From positions 7,767,538-7,790,037 of the forward strand of contig CM022667.1 of NCBI GenBank assembly GCA_012295275.1: DNA of 22,500 nt, in the 5' to 3' direction. The position numbers were made by a program, and so were the translations under genes. This document shows positions 8,449 through 17,515 of the stretch, one piece after another (within the stretch, counting starts at the first letter, position 1; each line of letters opens with the position of its first letter). The notes under the pieces are model-generated. The model searched no databases. It was not told the origin of the DNA and was given only the letters and a program-made list of their open reading frames with translations. The DNA is from Chrysomallon squamiferum. Its lineage: Eukaryota > Mollusca > Gastropoda > Neomphalida > Peltospiridae.

Positions 8449-10158
8449 CTGGTAATGATAAAGTTGTATTTGTGTAATGATAAAATTGTATCTGTGTAAT
8501 GATAAAGTTGTATCTGTATAATGATAAAGTTGTATCTGTGTAATGATAAAATTGTATCTTCAATAATAAAGTTGTATTTGTGTAATGATAAAGTTGTATC
8601 TGTGTAATGATAAAGTTGTATTTGTGTAATGATAAAGTTGTATCTGTGTTATGATAAAGTTGTATCTGTATAATGATAAAGTTGTATCTGTGTAATGATA
8701 AAATTGTATCTTCAATAATAAAGTTATATCTGTGTAATGATAAAGTTGTATCTGTGTTATGATAAAGTTGTATCTGTGTAATGATAAAGTTGTATCTGTG
8801 TAATGATAAAGTTGTATCTGTGTTATGATAAAGTTGTATCTGTGTTATGATAAAGTTGTATCTGTGTAATGATAAAGTTGTATCTGTGTTATGATAAAGT
8901 TGTATCTGTGTAATGATAAAGTTGTATCTGTGTAATGATAAAGTTGTATCTGTGTTATGATAAAGTTGTATCTGTATAATGATAAAGTTGTATCTGTGTA
9001 ATGATAAAATTGTATCTTCAATAATAAAGTTATATCTGTGTAATGATAAAGTTGTATTTGTGTAATGATAAAGTTGTATTTGTGTAATGATAAAGTTGTA
9101 TCTGTGTAATGATAAAATTGTATCTTCAATAATAAAGTTATATCTGTGTTATGATAAAGTTGTATCTGTATAATGATAAAGTTGTATCTGTGTAATGATA
9201 AAATTGTATCTTCAATAATAAAGTTGTATCTGTGTAATGATAAAGTTGTATTTGTGTAATGATAAAGTTGTATCTGTGTTATGATAAAGTTGTATCTGTA
9301 TAATGATAAAGTTGTATCTGTGTAATGATAAAATTGTATCTTCAATAATAAAGTTATATCTGTGTAATGATAAAGTTGTATCTGTGTTATGATAAAGTTG
9401 TATCTGTGTAATGATAAAGTTGTATCTGTGTAATGATAAAGTTGTATCTGTGTTATGATAAAGTTGTATCTGTGTAATGATAAAGTTGTATCTGTGTTAT
9501 GATAAAGTTGTATCTGTGTAATGATAAAGTTGTATCTGTGTAATGATAAAGTTGTATCTGTGTTATGATAAAGTTGTATCTGTATAATGATAAAGTTGTA
9601 TCTGTGTAATGATAAAATTGTATCTTCAATAATAAAGTTATATCTGTGTAATGATAAAGTTGTATCTGTGTTATGATAAAGTTGTATCTGTGTAATGATA
9701 AAGTTGTATCTGTGTAATGATAAAGTTGTATCTGTGTTATGATAAAGTTGTATCTGTGTTATGATAAAGTTGTATCTGTGTAATGATAAAGTTGTATCTG
9801 TGTTATGATAAAGTTGTATCTGTGTAATGATAAAGTTGTATCTGTGTAATGATAAAGTTGTATCTGTGTAATGATAAAGTTGTATCTGTGTTATGATAAA
9901 GTTGTATCTGTGTTATGATAAAGTTGTATCTGTGTAATGATAAAGTTGTATCTGTGTAATGATAAAGTTGTATCTGTGTAATGATAAAGTTGTATCTGGG
10001 TACTAATAAAGTTGTATCTGTGTAATGATAAAGCTGTATCTGTGTAATGATAAAGTTATATCTGTGTTATGATAAAGTTGTATCTGTGTTATGATAAAGT
10101 TGTATCTGGGTACTGATAAAGTTGTATCTGGGTACTGATAAAGTTGTATCTGGGTACT
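8449..10158. repeat. 22-nt minisatellite, about 77 units, with higher-order structure
   Basis: The core TGATAAAGTTGTATCTGTGT plus AA or TA makes a 22-base unit. Common variants differ at one position (GTGTAATG, GTGTTATG, GTATAATG). A marked 20-base unit containing AAATTGTATCTTC is followed by AATAATAAAGTT. TTCAATAAT of the marked unit starts at 8559, 8711, 9017, 9125, 9211, 9341 and 9625; every interval equals a whole number of 22-base units minus 2. Right-end units carry GGGTACT variants. The 166-codon minus frame through the array is a by-product of unit length and a stop-free frame, not a gene. Confidence 0.96.
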
Positions 10159-10159
10159 G

Positions 10160-10347
10160 CTGAAGACGGTGAAAGCTGTAATTGCTCTGGTGTTGAAGTG
10201 ACGGCACTTGTTCTATTTATAGCCTGTCTGGAAACCGCTGAAGAGACGAGTCTGTGAAAGGCTGGAGGAAGCTGCTGAATCGTTTCCTCAGATCTGGTTC
10301 ATCATCAACACAGGAACCGCAGACTGCTGTGTTTCCTCGTTGTGGAT
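10160..10347 (+). other. Unique GC-balanced segment ending in a strong donor-like site
   Basis: Directly after the 22-nt array comes non-repetitive sequence, ending GGAT|GTAAGTAATG at 10347/10348. One frame is open from just after a TGA (about 10242) through the donor for roughly 35 codons, but there is no ATG and no convincing polypyrimidine-AG in front of it. It could be a non-coding or 5' UTR exon on the plus strand, or chance. Confidence 0.2.
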
Positions 10348-10352
10348 GTAAG

Positions 10353-10985
10353 TAATGAATATTGAATGTTTATTTTGTATAAACTTATCATTCAGAAGAA
10401 GGAATCTCTTACAATGTGATTGTAATGCGATGAGAAGGGTTTTTGACAGAAGATAAAGGTGGAAATTAAAATTAATAAGGGAAGAAAGAGACTAAGAAAG
10501 AACGAATTGAAGGAAAATAGAGAAAAATGAGAAAAAAAAGAAGAAATGTGAGAAACCTTGCAACAAGTACAAATAACAAAGAAAAAGAAAAGCAAGAAGT
10601 ATTTTGAAATGTGATTTTTTAAAAAGTAATTAAAGAAAAAACATGTGTAAAATATAGATGAACAAAACAAAATAAGGACAACTGCTGAAAATATCACGAT
10701 ACAGCTCAATCACTGAAATGTTAGAAAATCTACTGAAAATTGAGCTAAGTCATCACTGTGTTCACATCCTAGTAACTGAATTCTCCGTTCAAGTGAGTTT
10801 TAGAGAATTACAAAGAAGAGAAAGAACAATCCTCTTGTAAAACCTCAAAACAGAAGCAAGACGCTGAGGTCAGAGATGAATGATTTCTGAACATGATAAA
10901 AATAATAATAATAATAATAATAATAACAGCAGTAGTTTGTAATAATAACAACAATAACAAGTAGTTTGTTATAAAAGAAAGAAGA
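10353..10985. other. A/G-rich spacer, no gene seen
   Basis: Purine-rich with GAAA/AGAAA words and a short AATAAT run (about 10900-10925). The minus-strand frames are phenylalanine/leucine-rich by-products. Confidence 0.5.
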
Positions 10986-10989
10986 AAAA

Positions 10990-11075
10990 ACGGCTGGTAC
11001 CAGGAAGCGATCTCTCGGACTATCACACTTAAGGCTGACAGGTTAACCACTCTGCTGAGTCGAGTCCTGCACGTA
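10990..11075 (-). repeat. tRNA-like fragment (tRNA-derived SINE head or tRNA pseudogene)
   Basis: On the minus strand, CAGCAGAGTGGTTAACCTG matches a tRNA D-arm/A-box (consensus TRGYNNARNGG; only the first base differs). It is followed at tRNA-like spacing by ATAGTCCGAGAGATCGC, a degenerate B-box/T-arm region, and then TTTTTT (the A run at 10985-10990 on the plus strand), a Pol III terminator. AGTGGTTAA resembles the start of many SINE heads. The B-box deviates from GGTTCGANNCC, so this is not a functional tRNA. No tail or target-site duplication is visible. Confidence 0.4.
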
Positions 11076-11079
11076 CACA

Positions 11080-11620
11080 AAGCGTGTTCTGTAGCAGCGT
11101 GTTCTGTTTTTCTCCACTAAAGCGCCGGGTTGTCGTGGAGTGGAAAAAACAAGCTACTAAAGTATTTTTATTTATTTTCAATCAGCGTGTTTATTCAGCT
11201 CTCGCCGTTAACCGCCGGATTTATCCGATAATGGACGACGTTTCCGTGCTGCGAAGTGGAATATTCAGCATCACGCAGACGTGACACCGAGTTTCCCGCC
11301 AATCCGTTTTACCGCTTGTTAACAACAAACACGCCGCTAGAACGCGAGCCGTTCTGATAAACGCAGTCACGTCACAGGCAGCCCCGGCTGAAAAAACCCG
11401 CCGCCAGACACCCGCAATACCCTCTTTTACAGCTGTTCACCGCTTAACTAGCAGGAAGTAGTTCCGACACGAAATGTCACAGCACTTCCGGCAAATAAGC
11501 ACATCACGCAGGCGTATATTGGTACTTCCGTTCTAGCGTAACTTGGTACATCAAACATCACTTCATTAGAGGACGTTTTAAACAACGTCCGGCTGGACTC
11601 GTCTGTTAATGCGACTGTAA
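11080..11620. promoter_or_regulatory. Candidate housekeeping-type promoter: E2F/CCAAT, CRE-like, two ETS sites
   Basis: TTTCCCGCC (11292-11300) matches E2F and runs into CCAAT (11299-11303). TCACGTCA (11367-11374) is CRE-like. ACTTCCGG (11484-11491) and ACTTCCGT (11524-11531) are ETS-type sites. The segment is CpG-containing and free of simple repeats. This combination is typical of TATA-less broad promoters. A 66-codon plus frame (11084-11284) has nothing recognisable. The transcription direction is not clear. Confidence 0.4.
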
Positions 11621-11761
11621 TTGAAAACTGAAACGAAATCCCACAGCTGTTTTAACACTCAAGTGTCTTCATGTACCTTTTCAACTTTTACTTTCACTTT
11701 GAAATAATGTACCCTATTTACGGATTTACTGAATAACCTGCTTGTTTATTTACGTATAAAG

Positions 11762-11764
<3 letters not shown>

Positions 11765-11832
<68 letters not shown>
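11765..11832. repeat. (GA)34 microsatellite
   Basis: Uninterrupted GA for 68 bases; the homopurine strand could adopt triplex (H-DNA) structure. Confidence 0.97.
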
Positions 11833-11835
<3 letters not shown>

Positions 11836-12180
11836 GTTTATTGAATTATTAAGCTTTTGTTTACAATAGTATCTGATTGATCAATAAAATACGATTTTTA
11901 ACTAACTGCATATTTAGTCTTGGTATTTACATAAACGACACTGTGAAATAATATAAATTATGCAGGAAGAATAATATGAAAAACTGAAAAACAAAAACAA
12001 AGAAAGAAAAACAAAGAAAATCAAAAACAACCAAAGAAAAAAAAAAAAAAAAAAAAAAAAAAGAAACATGGACAAAACCACCAGAAAATAACAAATAAAA
12101 AATTAAATTAAATTATACAGAAGAAAAAAGTAATAATAATAAAAGAAAGAATAAGAAGAATCATTTTGACAAGTAATAAA
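11833..12180. other. A-rich spacer with a poly(A) tract
   Basis: Long A run at about 12036-12062, AAAGAAAAAC-type words before it, and AATAAT after it. No gene is seen. Confidence 0.6.
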
Positions 12181-12185
12181 AATCG

Positions 12186-12960
12186 ATGTTAGTTCCAGTC
12201 ATCAGTCACGTACAATTCACGTATCAGTTCGCATTGAGGTCAAGACATCTGTACGAGTCTGACCTCGGTCCTTTGCCGTTCTTCGCTAAGTTTAACACGT
12301 TCCATCTGAGAAGAGAAGAGTTTTATTTAGACGCCGCAGTGTTTACAGATAACAAAGATTCTGTCAAAACGTATTTTGTCATAGCTGTCAAATAAAGGAA
12401 TCGAGCTCGTGGTGTCCATTGAAAACCGTCACTGACCATTGTCGTCCGACAGCCAGCACACGATTCGGCCGATCCTGATAGCCACGGCTAATCATTGCTG
12501 ACCATTGTCCAGGACAGGCCTCGCGCGACTCCGCTGACCTCAAAGGTGGACATTTCGATTACGACCCCTCGCGACACAATTGGCACGCGACTTTTCCCGA
12601 TCTTTCTGTGTAACAGTGTTTTGCGTTGACGATGTTATTCGGAGGCGATGAGGTGCGTGACTCTCAGGGAGTGTTTTAGGTCACACAGACGTGTCAATGA
12701 GCGCGTTCGGTTGTTGTGTCCCAGCACAAAAAAAAAAAAACTCTCGTGAAATCCGGATGAAGCCGGTCATTAAAGTTTATTAGGATCAAGGAAATTATTG
12801 CATACTCAGAAACATAATGACATCGTCAGCGAGCTGTGACGTGTTTGTCGTGGCTGGGGAGCGTCTGACATGCACTGCACGTGCGTGCACGAGGCCAGAC
12901 TGCACTGCTGACCTGCGTTTCTAAATAACTAACTGACGACATGCAGCACACTGTCTCCAG
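12186..12960. promoter_or_regulatory. CpG-containing island with nuclear-receptor half-sites and a 12-nt direct repeat
   Basis: AGGTCA (12237-12242) and TGACCT (12260-12265) form a widely spaced inverted pair; TGACCT recurs at 12535-12540, followed by CAAAGGTGG, and at 12909-12914. CTGACCATTGTC occurs at 12432-12443 and 12498-12509 and contains a SOX-like ATTGT. CACGTG lies at 12878-12883. A 69-codon plus frame (12186-12395) is unbiased but unrecognised and has no splice support. Regulatory DNA is a reasonable reading; a gene is not shown. Confidence 0.3.
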
Positions 12961-12973
12961 GCGTTTTTCTCAG

Positions 12974-13613
12974 TTCACTGAACACTTCATGTCACATCTT
13001 TAGTGTCACTAAACACTTCATGTCACATCTTTAGTGTCACTGAACACTTTTCACACAACGACATCTTTAGTGTCACTAAACACTTCAAGTCACAACTTTA
13101 GTGTCACTAAACACTTCGTCACATCTTTAGTGTCACTAAACACTTCGTCACATTTTTAGTGTCACTGAACACTTCAAGTCACACAACGACATCTTTAGTG
13201 TCACTAAACACTTCAAGTCACATCTTTAGTGTCACTAAACACTTCAAGTCACACAACGACATCTTTAGTGTCACTAAACACTTCAAGTCACACAACGACA
13301 TCTTTAATGTCACTAAACACTTCATGTCACATCTTTAGTGTCACTAAACACTTCAAGTCACATCTTTAGTGTCACTAAACACTTCATGTCACACAACGAC
13401 ATCTTTAGTGTCACTAAACATTTCAAGTCACACAACGACATCTTTAGTGTCACTAAACACTTCATGTCACATCTTTAGTGTCACTAAACACTTCATGTCA
13501 CATCTTTAGTGTCACTAAACATTTCAAGTCACAACTTTAGTGTCACTAAACATTTCAAGTCACAACTTTAGTGTCACTAAACACTTCATGTCACATCTTT
13601 ATTGTCACAGACA
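12974..13613. repeat. 29/31/39-nt minisatellite built on a palindrome
   Basis: Eighteen units carry TTTAGTGTCACTAAA or a one-base variant, with partial units at each end. Fifteen are perfect: 7-base arms TTTAGTG/CACTAAA around a central T. Unit length varies through the linker: CACTTCATGTCACATC (31), a shortened CTTCGTCACATC (29), or an added ACAACGAC (39). The order of length classes is irregular. Confidence 0.95.
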
Positions 13614-13709
13614 AAACTGAGAACAGAGGAAAACTATTTGTTTATTTATCTATTCATTCATTCATTCATGCGTTGATTTTTTGGTTGTTTGTTTGTTTAT
13701 TTGTTACAG
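13614..13709. other. TTAT/TTTG/CATT simple-sequence stretch that would serve as a polypyrimidine tract
   Basis: TTTAT, ATTC and GTTT repeats. The last part (GTTTGTTTATTTGTTACAG) has the form of a strong 3' splice site, with AG at 13708-13709. Confidence 0.4.
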
Positions 13710-13746
13710 AAACGTATCAGCTAACATATACAGCTCTTGTTTCTGT
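13710..13746 (+). CDS. Candidate 37-nt microexon
   Basis: A long T-rich tract ends in TTACAG (13704-13709), and 37 bases later TGT|GTAAGTATG gives an excellent 5' splice site. Two of three frames are open. One uses the first base to complete a codon and then reads NVSANIYSSCFC, ending in phase 0; the other reads TYQLTYTALVS. Neither resembles a family I know. Microexons of this size occur in animal genes, but splice-like pairs also arise by chance in T-rich DNA. The phase-0 exit fits the next candidate exon at 15374. Confidence 0.22.
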
Positions 13747-14699
13747 GTAAGTATGTAAACAAATTTCAAAATTAATAAAATGCACCATAAATTACCATTG
13801 GTGATGTGGTGATAGTTGTGATATATCTCGAAACTGTCATGTTATCATCAACATCATCAACATTAGTATTATAATTGTTATTTTTATTGTAATTGTTATT
13901 ATTATTGTTGTTGTTGTTGTTGTTGTTGTTGTTTGTTGTCAGTGTTTGGTGAGAAGGAATACGTCTCTGCATCTAATTTATATATTTCCCGATCCAAACA
14001 TGGCCTATATATCGAGTTAACGGTGTTTTCTGATAAAACTGATGTAAAAGATGATGTATATTTTGAAGCTAATCAGTGACTCTAGAGTGTAATGGTTTCC
14101 TCTCGTTTCTTCGTAAAAACAGAAAAAACACAACAACATGAAAAACTCAGTAATATTAAAATGTTAGTTCACTAGCTCAGAGTATCAGGTGGAAATCACA
14201 GATAAAATTATACACTTTCAAAAGTCAACCATGACTTTCCATTTTCTTCAAAGTAAATAACAAAAATAAAATTAAAGTAAAATAAAATAAAATAAAATAA
14301 AATAATTTAATAATTAAAACAGAAATCTTGCACCAGACGAAACAAAACAAAACTGTAATATTCTCTCGGTTTATTTCTAGTTATATTTAAACTTGTCTAC
14401 TTTGTCATTTTCCAAGTCTTTATTCAAACATCTCCGTTCATCAAGATTATTTTGATTTTTTTTACAAATTTGATTTTTAAGATAAAATCTAATTCCTGGT
14501 ATTTAGCTGTCCTGTAACACTGCTATAAAATGGTGTAAAATTCTATAAAACGGTGTATAACACTGAAATAAAATAACACAAAAACCGCCCTTTAGGGAAA
14601 TCACGGATTCTTAACAATAGACTGAAACTTCAATTTAAGCGAAACATGTTAGTAAAAATAAAATTATAAAAAAAAACCACAAAAAAAAAAAATCCATCT
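13747..14699. other. AT-rich unique sequence and simple repeats
   Basis: Trinucleotide TTG/ATT runs (about 13850-13936), an AAAAT run (about 14272-14305) and a two-copy CTATAAAA(Y)GGTGTA element (about 14522-14554). No gene is seen. If the flanking candidate exons are real, this is intron. Confidence 0.5.
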
Positions 14700-15130
14700 T
14701 GTTCTGTACAAAACGACGTCGTGATAAATGTCGTGAGGCAGACGTCGTCGTTTTGTGAACGCTATCTACAAAACATTTAACACATCCGCTGCTCACGTGA
14801 CCTTTGCGTGTACAACGTTCTAATCGTGCACGTGATTACACGACGACTGAGATGCTCACTGCAGATACAAACTGGCCAGTGGTTGACGTTGTCGCTTCAC
14901 TCCTTATCACCGCTTCAACGGCGGTGTCAAAAAAAGGTTGATGCAAACAACATCAGCGACAATGAAGTTCTGAAGTCGTAATCAAGGGGCGGTAACTCAT
15001 CGCTCTGTGCGGCGCGTGCCGATGACGTTTAGTTGGGTTGTGGAGGTTTCCAGGTGCCCAGTGATTGTTTCTGTCACGCGAAAACGCTGTAGACAACCTA
15101 AAGAGTCAGCGATCCGTGACGAGCACTCAC
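14700..15130. promoter_or_regulatory. CpG-containing island: inverted repeat, two CACGTG boxes, GC box
   Basis: ACAAAACGACGTC (14708-14720) and GACGTCGTCGTTTTGT (14741-14756) form an imperfect inverted repeat with a 20-base loop and CRE-like GACGTC in each arm. CACGTG occurs at 14794-14799 (TCACGTGACC) and 14829-14834 (GCACGTGATT). GGGGCGG (14986-14992) is a GC-box core. The motif mix suggests a promoter or enhancer; no first exon is evident. Confidence 0.35.
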
Positions 15131-15373
15131 TGTAGTTGTAGATCGTCTACAAGGACGTAATTAAAAAAAAAAAAAAAAAAAAATCAAGTTGAAACACTCA
15201 AATGTGACGCACCATTTAGTAAACAAAGAGTTTTAAACTACTACATACTGTACAGAGTTCAGTAAATGTGTGAAATCTAATTTGTAACTTATTAACAAAG
15301 TCAAACAATGTTCATGTTGTATGCGGCAGTTGTATGGATAAAAGTGATAACTAAGATGATATTTTATTTTTAG

Positions 15374-15430
15374 TCCCAAAGAAAGGAAGTAAGAAGAAAT
15401 AACAGTATGTTAAGTAGTCAGAGTGGACAG
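15374..15430 (+). CDS. Candidate 57-nt symmetric exon (phase 0-0)
   Basis: ATTTTATTTTTAG ends at 15373, with a branch-point-like AACTAAG about 22 bases upstream. GGACAG|GTGAGTGA is a near-consensus donor at 15430/15431. The 57 bases are open in one frame for all 19 codons, SQRKEVRRNNSMLSSQSGQ; the other two frames stop within nine codons. The length is a multiple of three, as expected for a cassette exon. The peptide is basic and serine-rich, and RRNNS has the shape of a basophilic kinase site. No family is recognised. A second frame ends in PKKGSKKK and a stop, so a terminal exon cannot be excluded. Confidence 0.3.
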
Positions 15431-15605
15431 GTGAGTGAATGTATACTTTGTATTTCACCTTGTTTCTTAATCTATAGGCTTTACTTACCCCCCTCCCACA
15501 ACAACAACAAAAGAGCAACACCAGTATCCTAATAAAAATAAAATAAAATATTTATATAATAAGTCATTTCCAAAATGTGAATTGTTTTCTTAACATTGAT
15601 TGCTT

Positions 15606-15710
<105 letters not shown>

Positions 15711-15857
15711 TAGTTTGGTCACACAAACATCAGTACAAGATCGATCAAACACTCTATTTTCTGAATATCGATTGCACAAAACACAAAGCGGGTGAACAAT
15801 CTGTGTGTCACACATCGGCAGAGAAATCGCAGAATTCAACAAGTGAACAGCGCTGAA

Positions 15858-15879
15858 CGTGGGAAAGTCGATTCAGGTG
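15858..15879 (+). promoter_or_regulatory. Su(H)/CSL site next to an E-box
   Basis: CGTGGGAA (15858-15865) is the high-affinity Su(H)/RBPJ (Notch) site. CAGGTG (15874-15879), a proneural/Snail-type E-box, lies nine bases later. A small CGGGT...ACCCG hairpin follows (about 15893-15909). The motifs are seen; Notch responsiveness is only inferred from their closeness. Confidence 0.3.
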
Positions 15880-16037
15880 AAAATGTCCGCGGGTCTCTTT
15901 ATACCCGTATTGATTCTCACCTCAACAGAGAAACACACGAGTGAATTTTAAAAATATATAACAGTAGTAAGATCTCACTGGGAAACACACAACAAATGAT
16001 CTGGAAACGAGATCACTGGGTCGAAACCAGTCGTTGT

Positions 16038-16039
<2 letters not shown>
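15880..16039. other. Unique sequence with local GATC-CACTGGG echo
   Basis: GATCTCACTGGG (about 15971) and GATCACTGGG (about 16012) form a short imperfect repeat. GGGTCGAAACC (about 16018-16028) resembles a Pol III B-box, but no A-box is visible upstream. No gene is seen. Confidence 0.4.
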
Positions 16040-16125
<86 letters not shown>

Positions 16126-16128
16126 TCT

Positions 16129-16169
<41 letters not shown>
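16040..16169. repeat. Compound (GT)n-(GA)n microsatellite
   Basis: GT for about 85 bases (16040-16124), a short ATCTTG interruption, a few more GT units, then about 16 GA units to 16169. The GT portion has Z-DNA-forming alternation. Confidence 0.97.
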
Positions 16170-16171
<2 letters not shown>

Positions 16172-16377
16172 CATCATCATAATTCTACCTATTCATATCA
16201 AGCAGGTTTATTTTAACTGTGAGCTAATTATTATATCTGCTTATTTTAAACACAGTATTATTTTGCGATTTAAAACGATTTTTATACAAATATTCAAAAA
16301 AGTGTAAAAAGAAAACGTACTACAAATATTGTAAGATATACATATTTAAACTTTAACCTCACCCGCGCGCATCCATA

Positions 16378-16409
16378 CATACACACACATACAAAAACAC
16401 ACACGCACG

Positions 16410-16443
<34 letters not shown>
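16378..16443. repeat. (CA)n with CACG variants
   Basis: ACAC/ACGC-rich run ending in a pure CA tract. It is in inverted orientation to the GT array about 250 bases upstream, so the two could pair. Confidence 0.9.
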
Positions 16444-16447
<4 letters not shown>

Positions 16448-16559
16448 ACCGTTGTTTCTGGCAGACACCGTACTGCACACCGGGACAAAATGGACTAGTG
16501 AAGTCGAGTGTGATGCAAATAAGAGCTAATTTCGTCCTCTGTTTTAAATCCATTGTCTA

Positions 16560-17060
16560 AACTTAATGTCATCTCACGAGCTCTGAGTTAACTTGGGGGC
16601 GCCTGGATTGCTGATCCATCTCCCAAAATTACAGGGATCACGACGCTTCGGCACGTGAGCATGCGCAGTCTCTGCGAGCTATTCTCTGCCGGAGCGTGCC
16701 TCGCACGTGCCATCACAGAAGACAAAAGCTGCCGAGCCTCGTGAACACGCAAAGTCTTTTCACTCGCGAGGTTGTCATCTCTCCTCGCAAACACACCGAG
16801 TCTTAACGGCCGACGAAGCGTAAAATATTTTTAGCAGATACGTATCATTGGCCGTCGGCCATTCAAACTGCCCCCCTCGCACGCGCCAACTGTGACGAGC
16901 TCCCGTGATGTCTCGCGCTCATCCCACGTGACTAGATGAATGTATCCTTGCGCATCGTGGGTGTCTAATGATAGCCTTTCTGATAAATACTCTTCCAGGT
17001 GGGGATGACTGTGTTTTCTGTGACAGGAGACATGTATTAGTAGATATTAATTAGCTGTGT
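16560..17060. promoter_or_regulatory. CpG-rich island: NRF1-like site, three CACGTG boxes, GGCCGACG inverted repeat
   Basis: CACGTG at 16652-16657, 16704-16709 and 16925-16930 (CCCACGTGAC). GCATGCGCA (16659-16667) is an NRF1-type site directly beside the first E-box. GGCCGACG (16808-16815) and CGTCGGCC (16853-16860) form a perfect 8-base inverted repeat around 37 bases. GCGCATCGTGGGTG (16950-16963) resembles an inverted Staf/ZNF143 site. After 16960 the CpG density drops and ATTAATTAGCTGTG-type homeodomain words appear. A 68-codon minus frame (16588-16794) has no recognisable domain. Confidence 0.4.
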
Positions 17061-17265
17061 GTTGTGAAACTGGCCCGTCTCAGCACTCTCCTTTCTCTTT
17101 TACTGTTTTGTAAATACACAGGCTGGACAGCTTGACCGACGTACAGGGTCACTTACAACCAATCAGTCCTCCCCCCCCTCGCTCCCGTTACTTCCTTGAG
17201 AATAAGTGTTAACTTAAGTCTGGATCGACAGAGTGACGTCTGCTTAAGAGCAATATTAAAAATTA
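17060..17265. other. Unique sequence, no feature seen
   Basis: Ordinary composition with a C8 run near 17171. A donor-like GTAAGT exists on the minus strand at about 17151, without an exon to go with it. Confidence 0.4.
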
Positions 17266-17321
<56 letters not shown>

Positions 17322-17420
17322 GTTGTTGTTGTTGTTGTGTTATTATTATCATTATTATAAATTTTATAAATAAATAAATTATTAATAATAATCATAATAA
17401 TTATTATTTTTATTGTTATT
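17266..17420. repeat. (TTA)n / (TTG)n trinucleotide array
   Basis: TTA for about 18 units, TTG for about 5 units, then degenerate ATT/AATAAT. The poly-isoleucine minus frame is a by-product. Confidence 0.93.
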
Positions 17421-17515
17421 GTACTTACTTCTGATGATCATGATGTGGATGTTGATGTTATTTATTTATTAAATAATTAATTTAGTTTTATTTTTTTGTT
17501 TGGAAAATACTGCTA

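Noticed and set aside
8845-9345. 166-codon minus-strand frame of YHYTDTTLS-like repeats
   Set aside because: It follows entirely from a stop-free frame of the 22-nt tandem array; no start context, no splice evidence.
12186-12395. 69-codon plus-strand frame
   Set aside because: No homology, weak start context, no splice signals.
3911-13613. CRISPR-like reading of the tandem arrays
   Set aside because: Units are contiguous or have related linkers, not unique spacers; the genome is eukaryotic.
15131-15183. Minus-strand polypyrimidine-AG followed by a 16-nt segment and GTGAGT
   Set aside because: The tract is a simple poly(A/T) run and the implied exon is too short to support from sequence.
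16005-16030. B-box-like GGGTCGAAACC
   Set aside because: No A-box at the expected distance and no terminator; likely chance.
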